Assembly: GCA_012932295.1 (NCBI GenBank)
Contig: JAAONU010000014.1
Location: 33,449,977 to 33,513,976, forward strand
Direction: 5' to 3'
DNA length: 64,000 nucleotides
DNA from: Cyclina sinensis
Lineage: Eukaryota > Mollusca > Bivalvia > Venerida > Veneridae
How positions within the stretch are numbered: the stretch's first letter is position 1; the number at the start of each line of letters is the position of its first letter. The translations under genes were made by a program, and so were the position numbers. The notes under the pieces were generated by a model, which worked only from the letters and a program-made list of their open reading frames with translations, was not told the origin of the DNA and searched no databases. Shown here piece after piece: positions 34,099 through 44,520 of the stretch.

Positions 34099-34537
34099 AT
34101 AGCCATGACAGTTGAGAATTGCATGAAGTGTTAGGTCTTATGGGTAAAAGTCACTAAAATTCTAATCTTAAACATTCTCATCTGTCAACAGAGCAGAAAT
34201 ACACCACAATACACATGAATGCTTACTCATTATCAAAGTTCTCAAAAATTTGGAAGAATACCCAATCTTAACCGGACAAATATTTAATTTTATCATTGAA
34301 ATATGTTTACAGTAACATTTTTACCACAAAACCCTGTAGAAAGTACATTTTTGATAATTCATACAACATTTATAAGAGTGAACTGCTTCCACATGACTGA
34401 ATTTTAAATCATTTTTGACCGACTTTTGAAGGAATTCTGCTCTCTCTCGCAGAGACATGAATCTTGGATTGACTTAAGATAAAAGGCTATCATATAAACT
34501 CAATCTGAGAAAGGCAAGCTAAAATATACACTTTTAA

Positions 34538-34725
34538 AAGGGGAGTGGTGGTCTAGTGGTTAAGGTGTTGGTCCCCCAATCCATCGATTGTGGGTTCAAG
34601 CCCTACTTGAGTCAAGATGTGACCTACGTATATGACACCAGTAATGATTTTTCGTGGAAGCTGACTCGAAAGTGGTTCAAATAAGCTTAAAGCTTTCTTC
34701 ACAATCAAGCTAAAATAAATTAGTA
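34538..34725 (+). mobile_element. tRNA-headed SINE, near complete
   Basis: 'gtggtctagtggttaaggtg' (A box) and 'gtgggttcaagccctac' (B box) head a 185-bp unit. It ends in 'gtggttcaaataagctt' and 'caagctaaaataaatta', a tail widespread in bivalves (from general knowledge). Confidence 0.8.
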
Positions 34726-35267
34726 TTTATAAACCTAACTCATACACAGGCAGACCAAAACTTCTGCACAAAAAAAAGGGATTTTCATCTAATTTCATAA
34801 ATGAAGTTTAAATATTACCATAGTTATCATTAATTATCATGAAAAAAGCTCTATTTCTTTGCATTCCAATAATAGTACCTTAAAACTGGATGTCGCAAAA
34901 CGTCCATGAGCATTTTTCTCCTGGAGTAACATAAGCTTTGAAATGTTCGAGCCTTTCAAGTCAAGCCTGATGTGGCGCAATAGTCTTTCAAATGTACCTT
35001 CTCAGTATGGCCTAAGTGGTTAGTTAGTCCGTCGCAACTGGTAATCCTCAAGACCCATCACCTACAAGAAAAAAAACTTACCAGCTTACATAAAGAACGC
35101 ACATCATCTAACCATGCTTATCCTTTGTGTGAAATTATTCTGAAATCTGACTACTACATTTTGAAGTTATGACCCAGTAGCCATTTTGGGCACAGTGACA
35201 TCATCATTCTTTCCTTATATGGGCTTTAAAATCAATAATTAACTAGAGACTGTTTTTGAGAAAAACA

Positions 35268-36151
35268 TATGTCTCCCCCATGGTTATAACACAGGAAGAT
35301 AAATAAACCTCCTAGTGTGATCCTTGACATTCAGGGTTAGGACGTTGGTCTTCCTGTCTCTACATCCCATCATGTTGGTGAAGATTTGTGACAAATGGTT
35401 TTGGAATACCTTAGTGCATGAAATAGTTAATGACATGGACATGAAAAAATGGAAGCCCTATTTGTAAGGTTTGATGTCTAAGTATGACCTTGACCTTGCT
35501 AACAATCATAATGACATAATGAAAGGGCCTGAACTCTGGCAAAAATTATCCAACCAGAACTGCCCTGACGGTATGCACACTAAGGTTGCATAAATCCCAT
35601 GTGCGGTTATGGAGATATGCCCAATTGCATTCAAATTTGGTAGAATCAAGGGCCGCAACTGCGTCAAAATCATCTGACCACAACACACCCATAATATCCA
35701 CAAGAACACAATCATTCCTTGTGAATTTTAATCAAAATCCAACCTGCTGTTATGGAGATAATGCCCAAATGTAGTGAAATTTGAAAGAATAAAGGGCCAC
35801 AACTCCCCGAAAAATCATCCAAGCCTCAACATGCCAATAATATGCAAAACTACATATGGTAACAATCATTCCTATGAGGTTTGACGAAATCGGACCAGAG
35901 GTTATGGAGATATGCCTAAATGTGTTCAAATTTGGACAAATAGAGGGCCATTACTGCGCTGAAAATCAATGAACCGGAACATGCCTATAATATGCTAAAA
36001 TATGGTACCAATATATCATAGTAAGTTTCATTGAAATCCAATTAGCGGTTACGGAGATCATGCACAGACAAACTTCGTGACATACAGACATTCATACAGA
36101 CGGAAAGGACAAAAACAATATGTCTCCTACCACTATAAGTGGGGAGACATA
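35268..36151 (+). mobile_element. HINE-like element, TATGTCTCCCC termini
   Basis: TATGTCTCCCC (35268-35278) is perfectly inverted at 36141-36151. Core units of about 125-145 bp (starts near 35525, 35650, 35790 and 35940) share 'agggcc(a/g)caactgc' and 'ggttatggagatatgcccaa'. The GTCC-like microsatellite appears inverted near the right end ('cagacggaaaggac'), so the element lies in minus orientation. Confidence 0.75.
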
Positions 36152-36800
36152 ACAAGTTACTAAGTTTAATTTTTAGGGCCAAAATATATTATGAACCCTA
36201 ATATGTATATAAAAGTGTATACCGGTACTTTAATTCAAGCTCCATTTTTAATTGTATTTTATTAGTTTTGTCATTAATACCGTATTTGGTAATGCCTTGA
36301 TATAATGGAAAGAACGATGATGTCACTGTGTCCAAAAATGCTGCCATTTCATAAAATTTACAATATTTAAATTACCATATTGATATCTTTTTTGTTTCAA
36401 GTCCTAACTTCATACTGTTTTCACCAATTTATATTTTTATTAAACTCTTTCTAAATATATACATTGCCCAATGTTAAATATTCTCCTTTAATACAAGGAC
36501 CTCAGTTAAAAAATGTACCTGAGCTATTGTTGCTGTGTGTTTCCGTAGCTGTGTAGCAACAATCCTGTTCGTGTGATCAGCGGTGAGAGATCATTTCACC
36601 GCAGACCAATTTGTACTCAGACCAGTGATCGAACCAGTGATTACTTAACTAGTGCTCACTAGAATCAAAGCGCAGAGCATCTTATCTAATTTCTTTTTAG
36701 TTTAATATTTGTAGACTTTGTAAACAAGATATTTGTCCATTATGTACAGGACTTATGAGCTACGGCAGATCTTTATTACATCACTTTAATCATAATGTAA
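36152..36800. other. Intron sequence, no gene seen
   Basis: AT-rich. It includes a possible 30-bp exon (minus, about 36512-36541) flanked by CAG and GTACAT. Confidence 0.35.
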
Positions 36801-37139
36801 AACTCTTACGGTAGGTGTTCCAGTAGCTACATGGCCAGGTGGTGTTTGCATCGCAGACATCAACTGTAGAAAATATAAACATATGAACTTTGGCATTCAA
36901 TTTAACTATGATTCTCAAACAAGCTGTCTCTATAAAATGATTATGCTCCCAAACAAAGCTTTTAATTCGAATTGGCATTGACATTTAATTGAATATGCAT
37001 TGGTAAGGGAAAGTAAGTAAAACAGACCAATAACTGAAGGAAAACCATATGCTTAAGATTTCCTCCATGAACTGTACTTGAAAACAACTGCTTCAGGTAA
37101 AGCTTTGATAGTAACAGAGATATTTGACTATAGCCAAAA

Positions 37140-38120
37140 AGTTCAAAGTTGAAGAAGGGGCATAACTCTGTCAAAAATTACTTTAAGGTTATCTGCCTTA
37201 TTGGTATGAGTTCCCCTTTTAATAATGAACAAGTATTCCCAGTTTGAAGTGAATATCTTTGATAATTGAGAAAATGAGAGATTTAACCCTGGGACTTGTG
37301 GTAGACATATGCAAGACATGTCTTTTACTTTATGGTGTACAAGTGTACCAAGTTATTTTGAAATACCACTATGCAGAACACAGTAACTAATAAGTCATAA
37401 ACTGTATCTTCAGTGAAGAGTACATAAGAAATAAACTTAGTTCAATGACTCACTATGACCTTGACATCTGCCATAGGGACCTGTGGCTTATATATGACAT
37501 GTTCTCTACTTATCTTTACTAAGTATATTAAATTAATTAGAAATCCAACAACTGGGTATTTATTTTCAAGGTATGAAACAGACATGAACTATTTCAATTT
37601 TCGAACTAACACAGAAATACACACTCACTTAAAGGGGAAACACTTGATAGTATCATAAAAACATAACTCTTCTTATAAAACAACAGTAAGTTCTTACAGC
37701 AACATTCAAGCTCTGATGTGTAACAGGCTGTGAGGTATTGGACTGAAAGACAGCAGGTTGTTGCGGGGATAACACTCTGTGTTGCAAGATTATGCTGGAC
37801 AACACTGTGTGACATTGACTGTTACAGTGGCATATTTACCACTGACCTTGACCTTTGAACTTCAAAATCAATAGGGGTCATTTACTGGCAATAGGCAATC
37901 GACTCTTCTAAGTTTCACAAACGTCAGCTTATTCCTTCTCAGTCAGTTTAAATATATGAAAAAGTATAACTGATTTTCTGATCATAACCTTATCCTTCAC
38001 TAGTTCAAAAACTTGAATTGAGTGCAGTGTTTCTACAATTATGTTTGAGCAATCCATAAGAAGGTTAGAAAAGAAAATTAATATTTCTGTCAGTCTAGCC
38101 AAATTTTAATCTATCTATCC
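37140..38120. other. Intron sequence with degenerate HINE-core pieces
   Basis: Phrases such as 'gggcataactctgtcaaaaa' and 'tgaccttgacatctgccat' recall the HINE-like cores. No termini or ORFs are convincing. Confidence 0.35.
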
Positions 38121-38689
38121 ACACTCACCCTTGCACTCCTGAATTGAATATCTGGCAGCTCAAAGTCAGAGTCTGAATCTGTTTCCAGTGTTATTACCTG
38201 AAATCACAGGTGTCAACTACAGAACATAAAATGTAATACAGTGTTTAGAATTATGTTATGAACATTGACTCTTACCTGAAGTTCTTCTAACAATAAATTA
38301 TTAATTCTTATTAATTCTGACTGGCATGACAACTACTGGACACTCCAAGTGCTCTACATAGTAAAACTGAATGTTTTATATAAAACACAGTTTTGATTGA
38401 GAAATGTTGTAATACACTGAAGTGTCAAAATACTTTTCCTCTTACATTTATCAAAATCAAACCTTTTCTCTTGTCAGCAAATATAAACGATTCTCTTTAC
38501 TTGAACTATCAAAAATATCCTCTAAACTGAAGTTGTCCTTGTTTATTGCATTTCCACGGGCATCTCTTACCACTTGACAGAATTTGTTTATTCTTCCCAG
38601 AGCAGTTTTCCCATCCGGGAAAAATATATTGCGCATTTTCTCCAGTATTTGGTCATATGTGCATGATCTTATAACTTCCTCTTTTTTAC

Positions 38690-38765
38690 TGCCTCCTCCT
38701 GTCTGACTTCTACAGCCACATGTCACATGCCACATGTCACATGCCACATGTCACATGTCTTCGTT
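38690..38765. repeat. CACATGTCACATGC microsatellite at a gene start
   Basis: About four copies of 'cacatgtcacatgc' overlap the first codons of the 38735-38463 exon. They supply several ATGs. The in-frame TGA just upstream makes ATG 38735 the earliest usable start in that frame. Confidence 0.8.
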
Positions 38766-38879
38766 CATGCGCATTAAAATGCATCCACCCGAAAGAAACT
38801 TTCATGGTAAGGTGCCTTTTTTTCTGAAAGAAGATAATTGGAAAATTAAACGAGACTTACATTGGTAAGGTGAAGTTTA

Positions 38880-38960
38880 GTTGTAATTTCATCCGACACA
38901 AACTCCCTAAGGGGTCACACAGAGATATAACGCAGCTAGCAGCTACAGCTCATCAGTCTT
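38880..38960 (-). repeat. DIRS terminal repeat motif, 3' side (inverted)
   Basis: On the minus strand 'gctgcgttatatctctgtgt' then 'gaccccttagggagtttg' matches the motif at 5859 and 18945, but inverted relative to the element's coding strand. That is what a DIRS inverted terminal repeat pair predicts. Confidence 0.65.
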
Positions 38961-39024
38961 TAGAGTTTACTTGAAGATGTTATTGACCACAAACATCTTC
39001 ACCAATAGGAAAAATTATAAAGAA

Positions 39025-39620
39025 TCATAGTTTTAGGGTGGGTTCGGAGGGTGTGTGACCCCTTAGGTGTTCTGTTCTTTTTAAGTATTCATTTAATACA
39101 TTGACAATGCATATTTTTGTGTTATTATATACTTTGAATTGCATTGGTGCACGATGAGTACCAGGTTTAGATTGTTTCAGTAAATGATTTGGACAGATTG
39201 TGATCATGTCCTTTGAATGTTTAATGTCATCAATTTCAATCAAATGTAAAGTCTGACATCCCTGTGCAGATAATAAAAGGAAAAGCATGCAGAATTTTTG
39301 ACTAAGTTGTAATAGAGAGCTGGTATCTATAGATTGAAGGTAGAGTAAAACAGTGTTGACATCCCAAGTAACTGTATATTTTGGTAGAGCCGACGATAAA
39401 GAAAAACCTCTTTCATAAATATTGTAGTTTGTTTGTAGCTATTTATGTCCATGTTGCTACAGATTTTTAGGAAACTACTGAAACTACTGATAGCTGACCT
39501 TGCAAGTCCTAGTGATCGGTATTGTAACCCATCAGTGTATAATTTTGACAGAAATTTTAAAATATTATTAACATTTGGATTGTAAAGGGTTTATTTGAGC
39601 CCCACAGAATTTGAACCAAT
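39025..39620 (-). pseudogene. DIRS tyrosine recombinase, N-terminal part, broken
   Basis: In pieces on the minus strand: NPNVNNILKFLSKLYTDGLQ, LGLARSAISSFSSFLK, then ALPKYTVTWDVNTVLLYLQS, then LLSAQGCQTLHLIEIDDIKH and KICIVNVLNEYLKRTEHLRG. This is the DIRS-family YR order. The LLSAQG segment replaces the usual first catalytic Arg context (SGQR), so that Arg is absent here. The sequence leaves the family before the HxxR and Tyr motifs. Several frameshifts separate the pieces. DIRS recombinases integrate circular DNA copies without target duplication. Confidence 0.8.
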
Positions 39621-39623
39621 GTT

Positions 39624-40556
39624 TCAAATATGAATCATACTGTTTTTTGGTACTGTCTCTCCAAGACTGCAGAATGAGATTTCTTGCCGTCTTGGGTACA
39701 CCCTTCTACCTGAGGACTGTCCCGATAAATGAAAAACTCCTAATCTTAGTTTCTTGAGCGGGTGCAATCTCCCCGGCCTTGTGGGGAAGGATACAAGATT
39801 TTCTGTGGTGTCGGTAGTTGGCATGGTTGGTCTTCTAGAATTTCCAACAGACTGGGCCACCAACTTTGAGTTGGCCAGATAGGGGCTATCAACACCACTT
39901 CTGTCTTGTCCTCTACTACTTTCTGCAGAATTCTGGGAAGAAGACTGAAAGGAGGAAAAATATAATATAGCTCATTTATCCAAGTTAAGGAAAAAGCATT
40001 GATAGCAAGTGCATGGGGATCAGGTCTTCGAGAAACATATTTGTCAAGTTTGTGGTTTAACCTGGAAGCAAACAGGTCCACCGAAATTTCTGGATAAATG
40101 TTTAGGATTGATTGAAAAATCTCTGGTCTCAGTGACCACTCAAGGTCATCATGCATGATACATGATTGTGTGTCTGCCTCAGAGTTGTTTTCCAGGAACA
40201 TGTGCCGTGGTGATGTGTATTTTCTTGTCAATACACCAAGACCAAATATCACGGGCTAAAAAATTTAATTCTGTTTTCTTTCCCCCTAGATTGTTGATAT
40301 AGGAGCAAGTAGTGGTGTTGTCCGTAAACACTCTGACATGTTTGCCCGAGATGTGTTTACAGAATGTCATTACAGTTAGCTGGAAAGCTTTCAATTCTAG
40401 TATGTTAATATGAAACTTTTGTTCATTTTCATTCCATTCACCCCCAGTATGGATGTTGTAAGTTTTGTTAAAAGCTCCCCATCCTCTGTTTGAGGCATCA
40501 GAGTAAAGTATCAGGTCTGGTGATCCATGAGATACTTTTTTTAGCTCACCTGTCAC
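39624..40556 (-). pseudogene. DIRS RNase H domain, broken
   Basis: Frame 40556-40179 holds LILYSDASNRGWGAF (first RNase H Asp), HINILELKAFQLTV (catalytic Glu) and VRVFTDNTTTCSYINNLGG (second Asp), then ITTAHVPGKQL. Frame 40252-39746 continues with NNSEADTQS, VDLFASRLNHKLDKYVSRRP and FPPFSLLPRILQKV, all typical of DIRS. A third frame to 39624 carries the linker HLSGQSSGRRV. At least two frameshifts are present. The RT that should precede it is gone: the HINE-like start at 40544 cuts the element. Confidence 0.85.
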
Positions 40557-40650
40557 GTAGTGACAGAGTGAGCTTTTCTGATCACCTTTTGTCCGTCGTC
40601 CGTCCGTCTATAGCGGGCTCCAGTGTGACAATTTTCTTCTGTGACAATAA
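40541..40650 (+). mobile_element. HINE-like 5' end
   Basis: 'tttagctcacctgtcacgta' with hairpin GTCACGTAGTGAC, then 'gtccgtcgtccgtccgtcta' (GTCC microsatellite). It is inserted in, or recombined with, the DIRS RNase H region. Confidence 0.7.
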
Positions 40651-41000
40651 ATTTTTCTTCTGTGACTGCACAAAAATTGTATTTACAGCACCAGCTTTTT
40701 GCTGCAGTCACACAAGCTTTTAGTTTTCAGTCACAGAAGAGTTTACTTTCCCGTCACAGAAGCCTTTGATTTGAACCAAAGAGTACAGTACATAGTGATA
40801 TTTTGCCCAGATTCCGTATACGATATAAAGGTCTATCAAGGATATTCCTATAAGGTCGAGCAGGTAAATTGCGTTCAAACACCTTTCAGTACTAAGCAAC
40901 AATGTCAACTTTCCTGATTTTCCAACCTGTACGTTTAAACCATAGTGACCTTCTATGAATAATTTAGAGATGTGTGGGTCATATCAAGTTGAATAAGCAT
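40651..41000. other. No gene seen
   Basis: It contains repeated 'cagtcaca(g/c)aag' words related to the 'tctgtgactgtc' repeat at 47650-48110. Confidence 0.4.
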
Positions 41001-41057
41001 TGCAGCTTTATTTCATTATTAATTAAAAATTATAATGATGGCCAAGTCATATACGAT

Positions 41058-41380
41058 ACACTTCGTTGGCCCTAGTGGTTGAGACTTCTGCACCCTAGAA
41101 CCTGGTTTAAACCCCCAGTGGCAATTTGTTTTGCCACTGACCGTTCCAAGGCGGTATCCCCAAAGGTTCTCTTCTTCGTTAATTGTTTGTGGCGTCCTAT
41201 TTGAATTGACATGCTTATATAAAACATGCACTCTCTCTTTCTTTCTTCTTTTTCGCTGCGTGGGGAGGCTGTGTTTTTTGAGTGTGGCGATTCCCGATAT
41301 GCATATATTGCTTTTTTTCAAATCTGCAGGTGGAAGGTTTGAGCTCCATATCGAGCATTCATTGTAGGATGGATGTTTTA
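41058..41380 (+). mobile_element. tRNA-headed SINE
   Basis: 'ggccctagtggttgagac' (A-box-like) and 'ctggtttaaacccccag' (B-box-like) are followed by 'tggcaatttgttttgccact', 'ccaaggcggtatcccc' and a tail ending near 41380. The body is of a type common in bivalves. Confidence 0.7.
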
Positions 41381-41459
41381 AACTTTTTTGTGGGACTTAA
41401 TCTGATACGGCCCCCTAGTGGGCCACAAGGGTTAAATATTAATGGTTATTGACTTCTAT

Positions 41460-41812
41460 ACGCCTGGACTTTACAGAGATATACTTGTGTGAGTCTTTTC
41501 TAAAAAAAATGTATGCTTGTGCTGCATCTTTGGACTTGTGTGGCAGTCACACAAGCAAACGAGTCCAAATGAAGAGGCAATAGCTTCCTGTGACGATTTG
41601 GCTATGGGTAGGATTTGGGAGGAACATAGATCTTAAGTGTCTCATAAGTAAAATTGGCTGGCACTAACGATAGGGTGACACAAAACCATAACATAACTTA
41701 TCAGAATTATTTTATTCTTGTTTTCTTTTTACAGTCGTCTGATGGACAGTAAAATTGTGCAACTTTACAGAGATATACTTGTGTGAGTCTTTTTTCTGTG
41801 ACGATTTGTGGT
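41460..41812. other. Repeat pieces downstream of the recombinase gene
   Basis: 'agagatatacttgtgtgagt' occurs at 41478 and 41769, and as a reverse complement near 53045. The minus-strand AATAAA at about 41711-41716 could polyadenylate the gene ending at 41814. Confidence 0.4.
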
Positions 41813-41813
41813 C

Positions 41814-42206
41814 TTATTCTCCACTGAAACTATTAGTCCTCAAATTATTTCTCCTTTTTTTTTTCAGAATCATGTTAGAAACCTTTTTAACAATTAGATG
41901 CCAATGACGTTTGTATAGCTCTCCACCATTTTTAAAGCTGTTTTGTTTTGCCTTAATACAGTCTTTCATTGCTGGTGTCTTGTTTGAATTAATGTGATTT
42001 CCCAAATACATAGAGATTTCCTCGAGTTCCTTTTCCGTCCACCTCTGTCTTTGTTTCTTCTGGGCTTTTGCTGGTTTAATGGCTCCCCTTGTTTCTTTTT
42101 CCTCTTCATCCTCTGTTTCTTCCATTATAGCTTCCTCAGCCTGGTCCCCAAAGTCATCTGTGGCCTGTGATGTACTAGCTTCATCTTGTAGAGTGTCACT
42201 GTCTGT
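41814..42206 (-). CDS. SANT/Myb-like C-terminal tail behind an in-frame TAA
   Basis: After TAA (42207-42209) the same frame stays open for 130 codons to TAA at 41814. It begins with an acidic spacer, then a basic stretch and RWTEKELEEISMYLGNHINS, NKTPAMKDC and LYKRHWHLIVKKVSNMI. The tryptophan-helix pattern (RWTEKE ... RHW ... VKKV) matches the DNA-binding SANT-like tail that follows the recombinase in related animal proteins (recognised by pattern). Being in the same frame with no other stop, it was joined to the upstream exon until recently, or is read through, or the TAA is a sequencing error or an allele. No start or splice acceptor of its own is evident. Confidence 0.6.
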   Translation of the reverse strand, partial: TDSDTLQDEASTSQATDDFGDQAEEAIMEETEDEEEKETRGAIKPAKAQKKQRQRWTEKELEEISMYLGNHINSNKTPAMKDCIKAKQNSFKNGGELYKRHWHLIVKKVSNMILKKKRRNNLRTNSFSGE

Positions 42207-44520
42207 TTAGTTTTTTTTCAACATTTCCATGAAGTCAACCTCATCCAAATTTTTTCCTACAAACTTCAACTGGAGATTTAAATCCTGCATTAGTAAGATT
42301 TTCCCAATATTAACCCGTTCAATGTATGGAGACATGGTTCTGTAGTGATTCAAGTGCACTTTTGTAGTATGCCCTAAATGTCTACACACTTGCTGTAACT
42401 CGTTTGGCGCCAGATTCATCACCTGAAAATGAAGCCAAGTAAATGTTGAACAAGAAGAATGTTTAAAGGATATCTATCATGTTTCAAGAAAATCTTACAA
42501 AATTAATGGCGAGTTCTTTAAATTTAACTAAAGCTATCACTGAAAGTTATGAAATACCCCACACAGTACCATCTTATTACCGGAAAATGGCGAGCAAAAA
42601 AGGAAGGAATGGCCATGTAGAGGGTGCATGATAATTGTTTAAATATTAGCAGGAAACAGAAATTATCAAACTGGTTCAAGGGAGCGAATAAAGCATTCAA
42701 AAGGGACTGTTACCATATTCATAATTTTGGTCCCTTGATTGTGAAAATAAGGGTAAAGGTCATTTGGTAAAGCAAAAAATTACTCTTTATGACCCCTAAG
42801 AAAGAGATCAAAGATGACCCATTAAAACTAAGAACTGACAAAAACACTGCTATGTTACTTATTGTTGTCTAGTTACCTGACACAGTGTAGCCATATACTT
42901 CCTGATATTGGTACTTGTCAATTGTTCTGGCTTGTCAAGGTCACACTCAGAACAGACTGCAGCCAAACTGTCATACGCCCTTCGTGGTCCAAACTCTGTA
43001 GAGTCCAAGTAAAGTAATATTAGTGTATAATTTATCTTAGAGAAAGAAAACAAGATTTCTACTGAAGTGGATGTGCTGGCTGAAAGGTCAGCTCTTTTCT
43101 TAGATCTTTTTTTCTTCCTTATCAACTCTTATTAATACAACTGTTCTAAAAATTACTTTGTACTTGAAGTAAAGGAAACTGAAAGAAACTACTGTTTTCA
43201 CATTAATCCTGCTGTTTATCACTTCAAAAAACTAATCTAAAGACGTAAATAAATGGTAGCTTGAGGAAGTAATTTTAAGTCAAAAAGGGGAATAATTTCA
43301 AAAATGTTTGACAAGAGTTATCTGTCCTTGGTTACAGTAGTGGTTCAAAACGAATCAATCAAAATGTCAGCTAAGCCTTACACCAATAGTTATTTCTGTG
43401 CACACCTAAGGGTCTCCACTGAGGTTTTGGGGCAAAAATTTGATTTTGAATTCTTTTCTTTCATGATCTGAGCTTTTGTCAAAAATAGTATATGTGCAAA
43501 ATTTCAGGAGAAAATCTCTTACATGTTATCTCAAAATTATCATTTATGTACCCCAACCGCTTACTAAAATATGAAAAACATTTAAATACTTTTCAATTTT
43601 ATTTTGATATTAGGGTGTATTTTTGCATATTTTGAGAAAATTGAAAAAGCAAATGATCTACAGTTTTGTATAGACACTTTTAGTGACAAAAGTTCCAAAT
43701 TGACACAACAAAAGCTGCCCTAAGACAGTGTGCTTGACTTTTCTCAGTTTCATTAAATCTGAGCCAGAAGTATCATTTCAAGTACTTTACCTCCTTTCCG
43801 AGGAAACAAAAAATCATTCTTTGGGTGGATGCCCACTTTTTTTCTCACATCAGTATCTGCCAAGAAGTTCAACACTAAACTACATTCAGGGGGAATCAGC
43901 AGTGGCACTATTGCAGATTTCTGAAAATTAAGCAGACACAAATTGTTAGAAACTGTTTCAATAACAAGAGCGGTGAGTAGAACTCGAGTTTGACTATTTG
44001 CAGCGCTGGATAGTATAAACAGCCAAGTACGAACAAGAGCACATAACCATGCCAAAATGTTTGTCAGAGTGACCAGACCTTGTCTCTGTATTGTGTTCAT
44101 GATTGTAAACAAGTATATCAAGTATGAAGGCTAAACCTTGGACTTCGATAATATTTGGGTGGTGCACAGTCAAAACAAGAGCACATAACTCGAAAAAATG
44201 TTTGCCTTAGTAGCTGTCTCTTGTCAGTGTATTGTGTTCATGGTAGTAATCAAGTATGCCAGGATTGATTTCGGCTAAGGTCCCTCAGTCACAGGTGTTA
44301 AAACGTTTTAGTATTTCGGTGGGTATTTGGGAAAAAAGCTACCATTAAATTTTAATCTTAACTCTTAAGCAAATTAATCCTAAATAACAGTACAATTACC
44401 TTTCCTCTAGTTTGAATTAAATCATGTGATTTCATCAGATACCTCTCCATCATCGATATCTCTCCAATCAACCCTTCATCCAAGTCACCAATGTTCAGTT
44501 TTACCGCATAGTTGTTCAGC
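42207..44520 (-). CDS. Tyrosine recombinase catalytic exons (part of the recombinase gene)
   Basis: Exon 44520-44400 links box I to the beta-hairpin. Exon 43920-43791 starts KSAIVPLLIPPECSLVL (hairpin Lys) and contains GIHPKNDFLFPR. Exon 42995-42877 contains TSTNIRKYMATLCQ, the HxxR box with Thr in the His position. Exon 42422-42207 holds LQQVCRHLGHTTKVHLNHYR: LGH supplies the second-last catalytic His and the Tyr of NHYR is the candidate nucleophile. This arrangement recurs in animal Crypton-like recombinases (family knowledge). Catalysis looks possible apart from the His-to-Thr change in box II. An 8-A run precedes the closing TAA. Confidence 0.75.

Larger units (their letters stand above)
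30335..38735 (-). pseudogene. Coiled-coil gene of unknown family, partly decayed
   Basis: Minus-strand exons: 38735-38463 (91 codons from ATG, ending LYLLTREK), 38197-38129 (VITLETDSDSDFELPDIQ), 36863-36810 (LMSAMQTPPGHVATGTPT), 32594-32484, 31994-31500, 31215-31157 (DLDVTPTKVKFFKKLTRNLE) and 30526-30335 (Ser/Thr-rich tail, stop TAG). Phases match at every join except 36810 to 32594, where an unseen exon is needed (a 30-bp candidate ends at about 36512). Exon 1 has an alpha/beta pattern with FFPDGKTALG and RLYLLT, seen in the N-terminal ubiquitin-like regions of many uncharacterised mollusc proteins (inference). Exon 5 is a coiled coil with lesions. I do not recognise the family. SINEs and HINE-like elements fill its introns. 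Confidence 0.5.
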
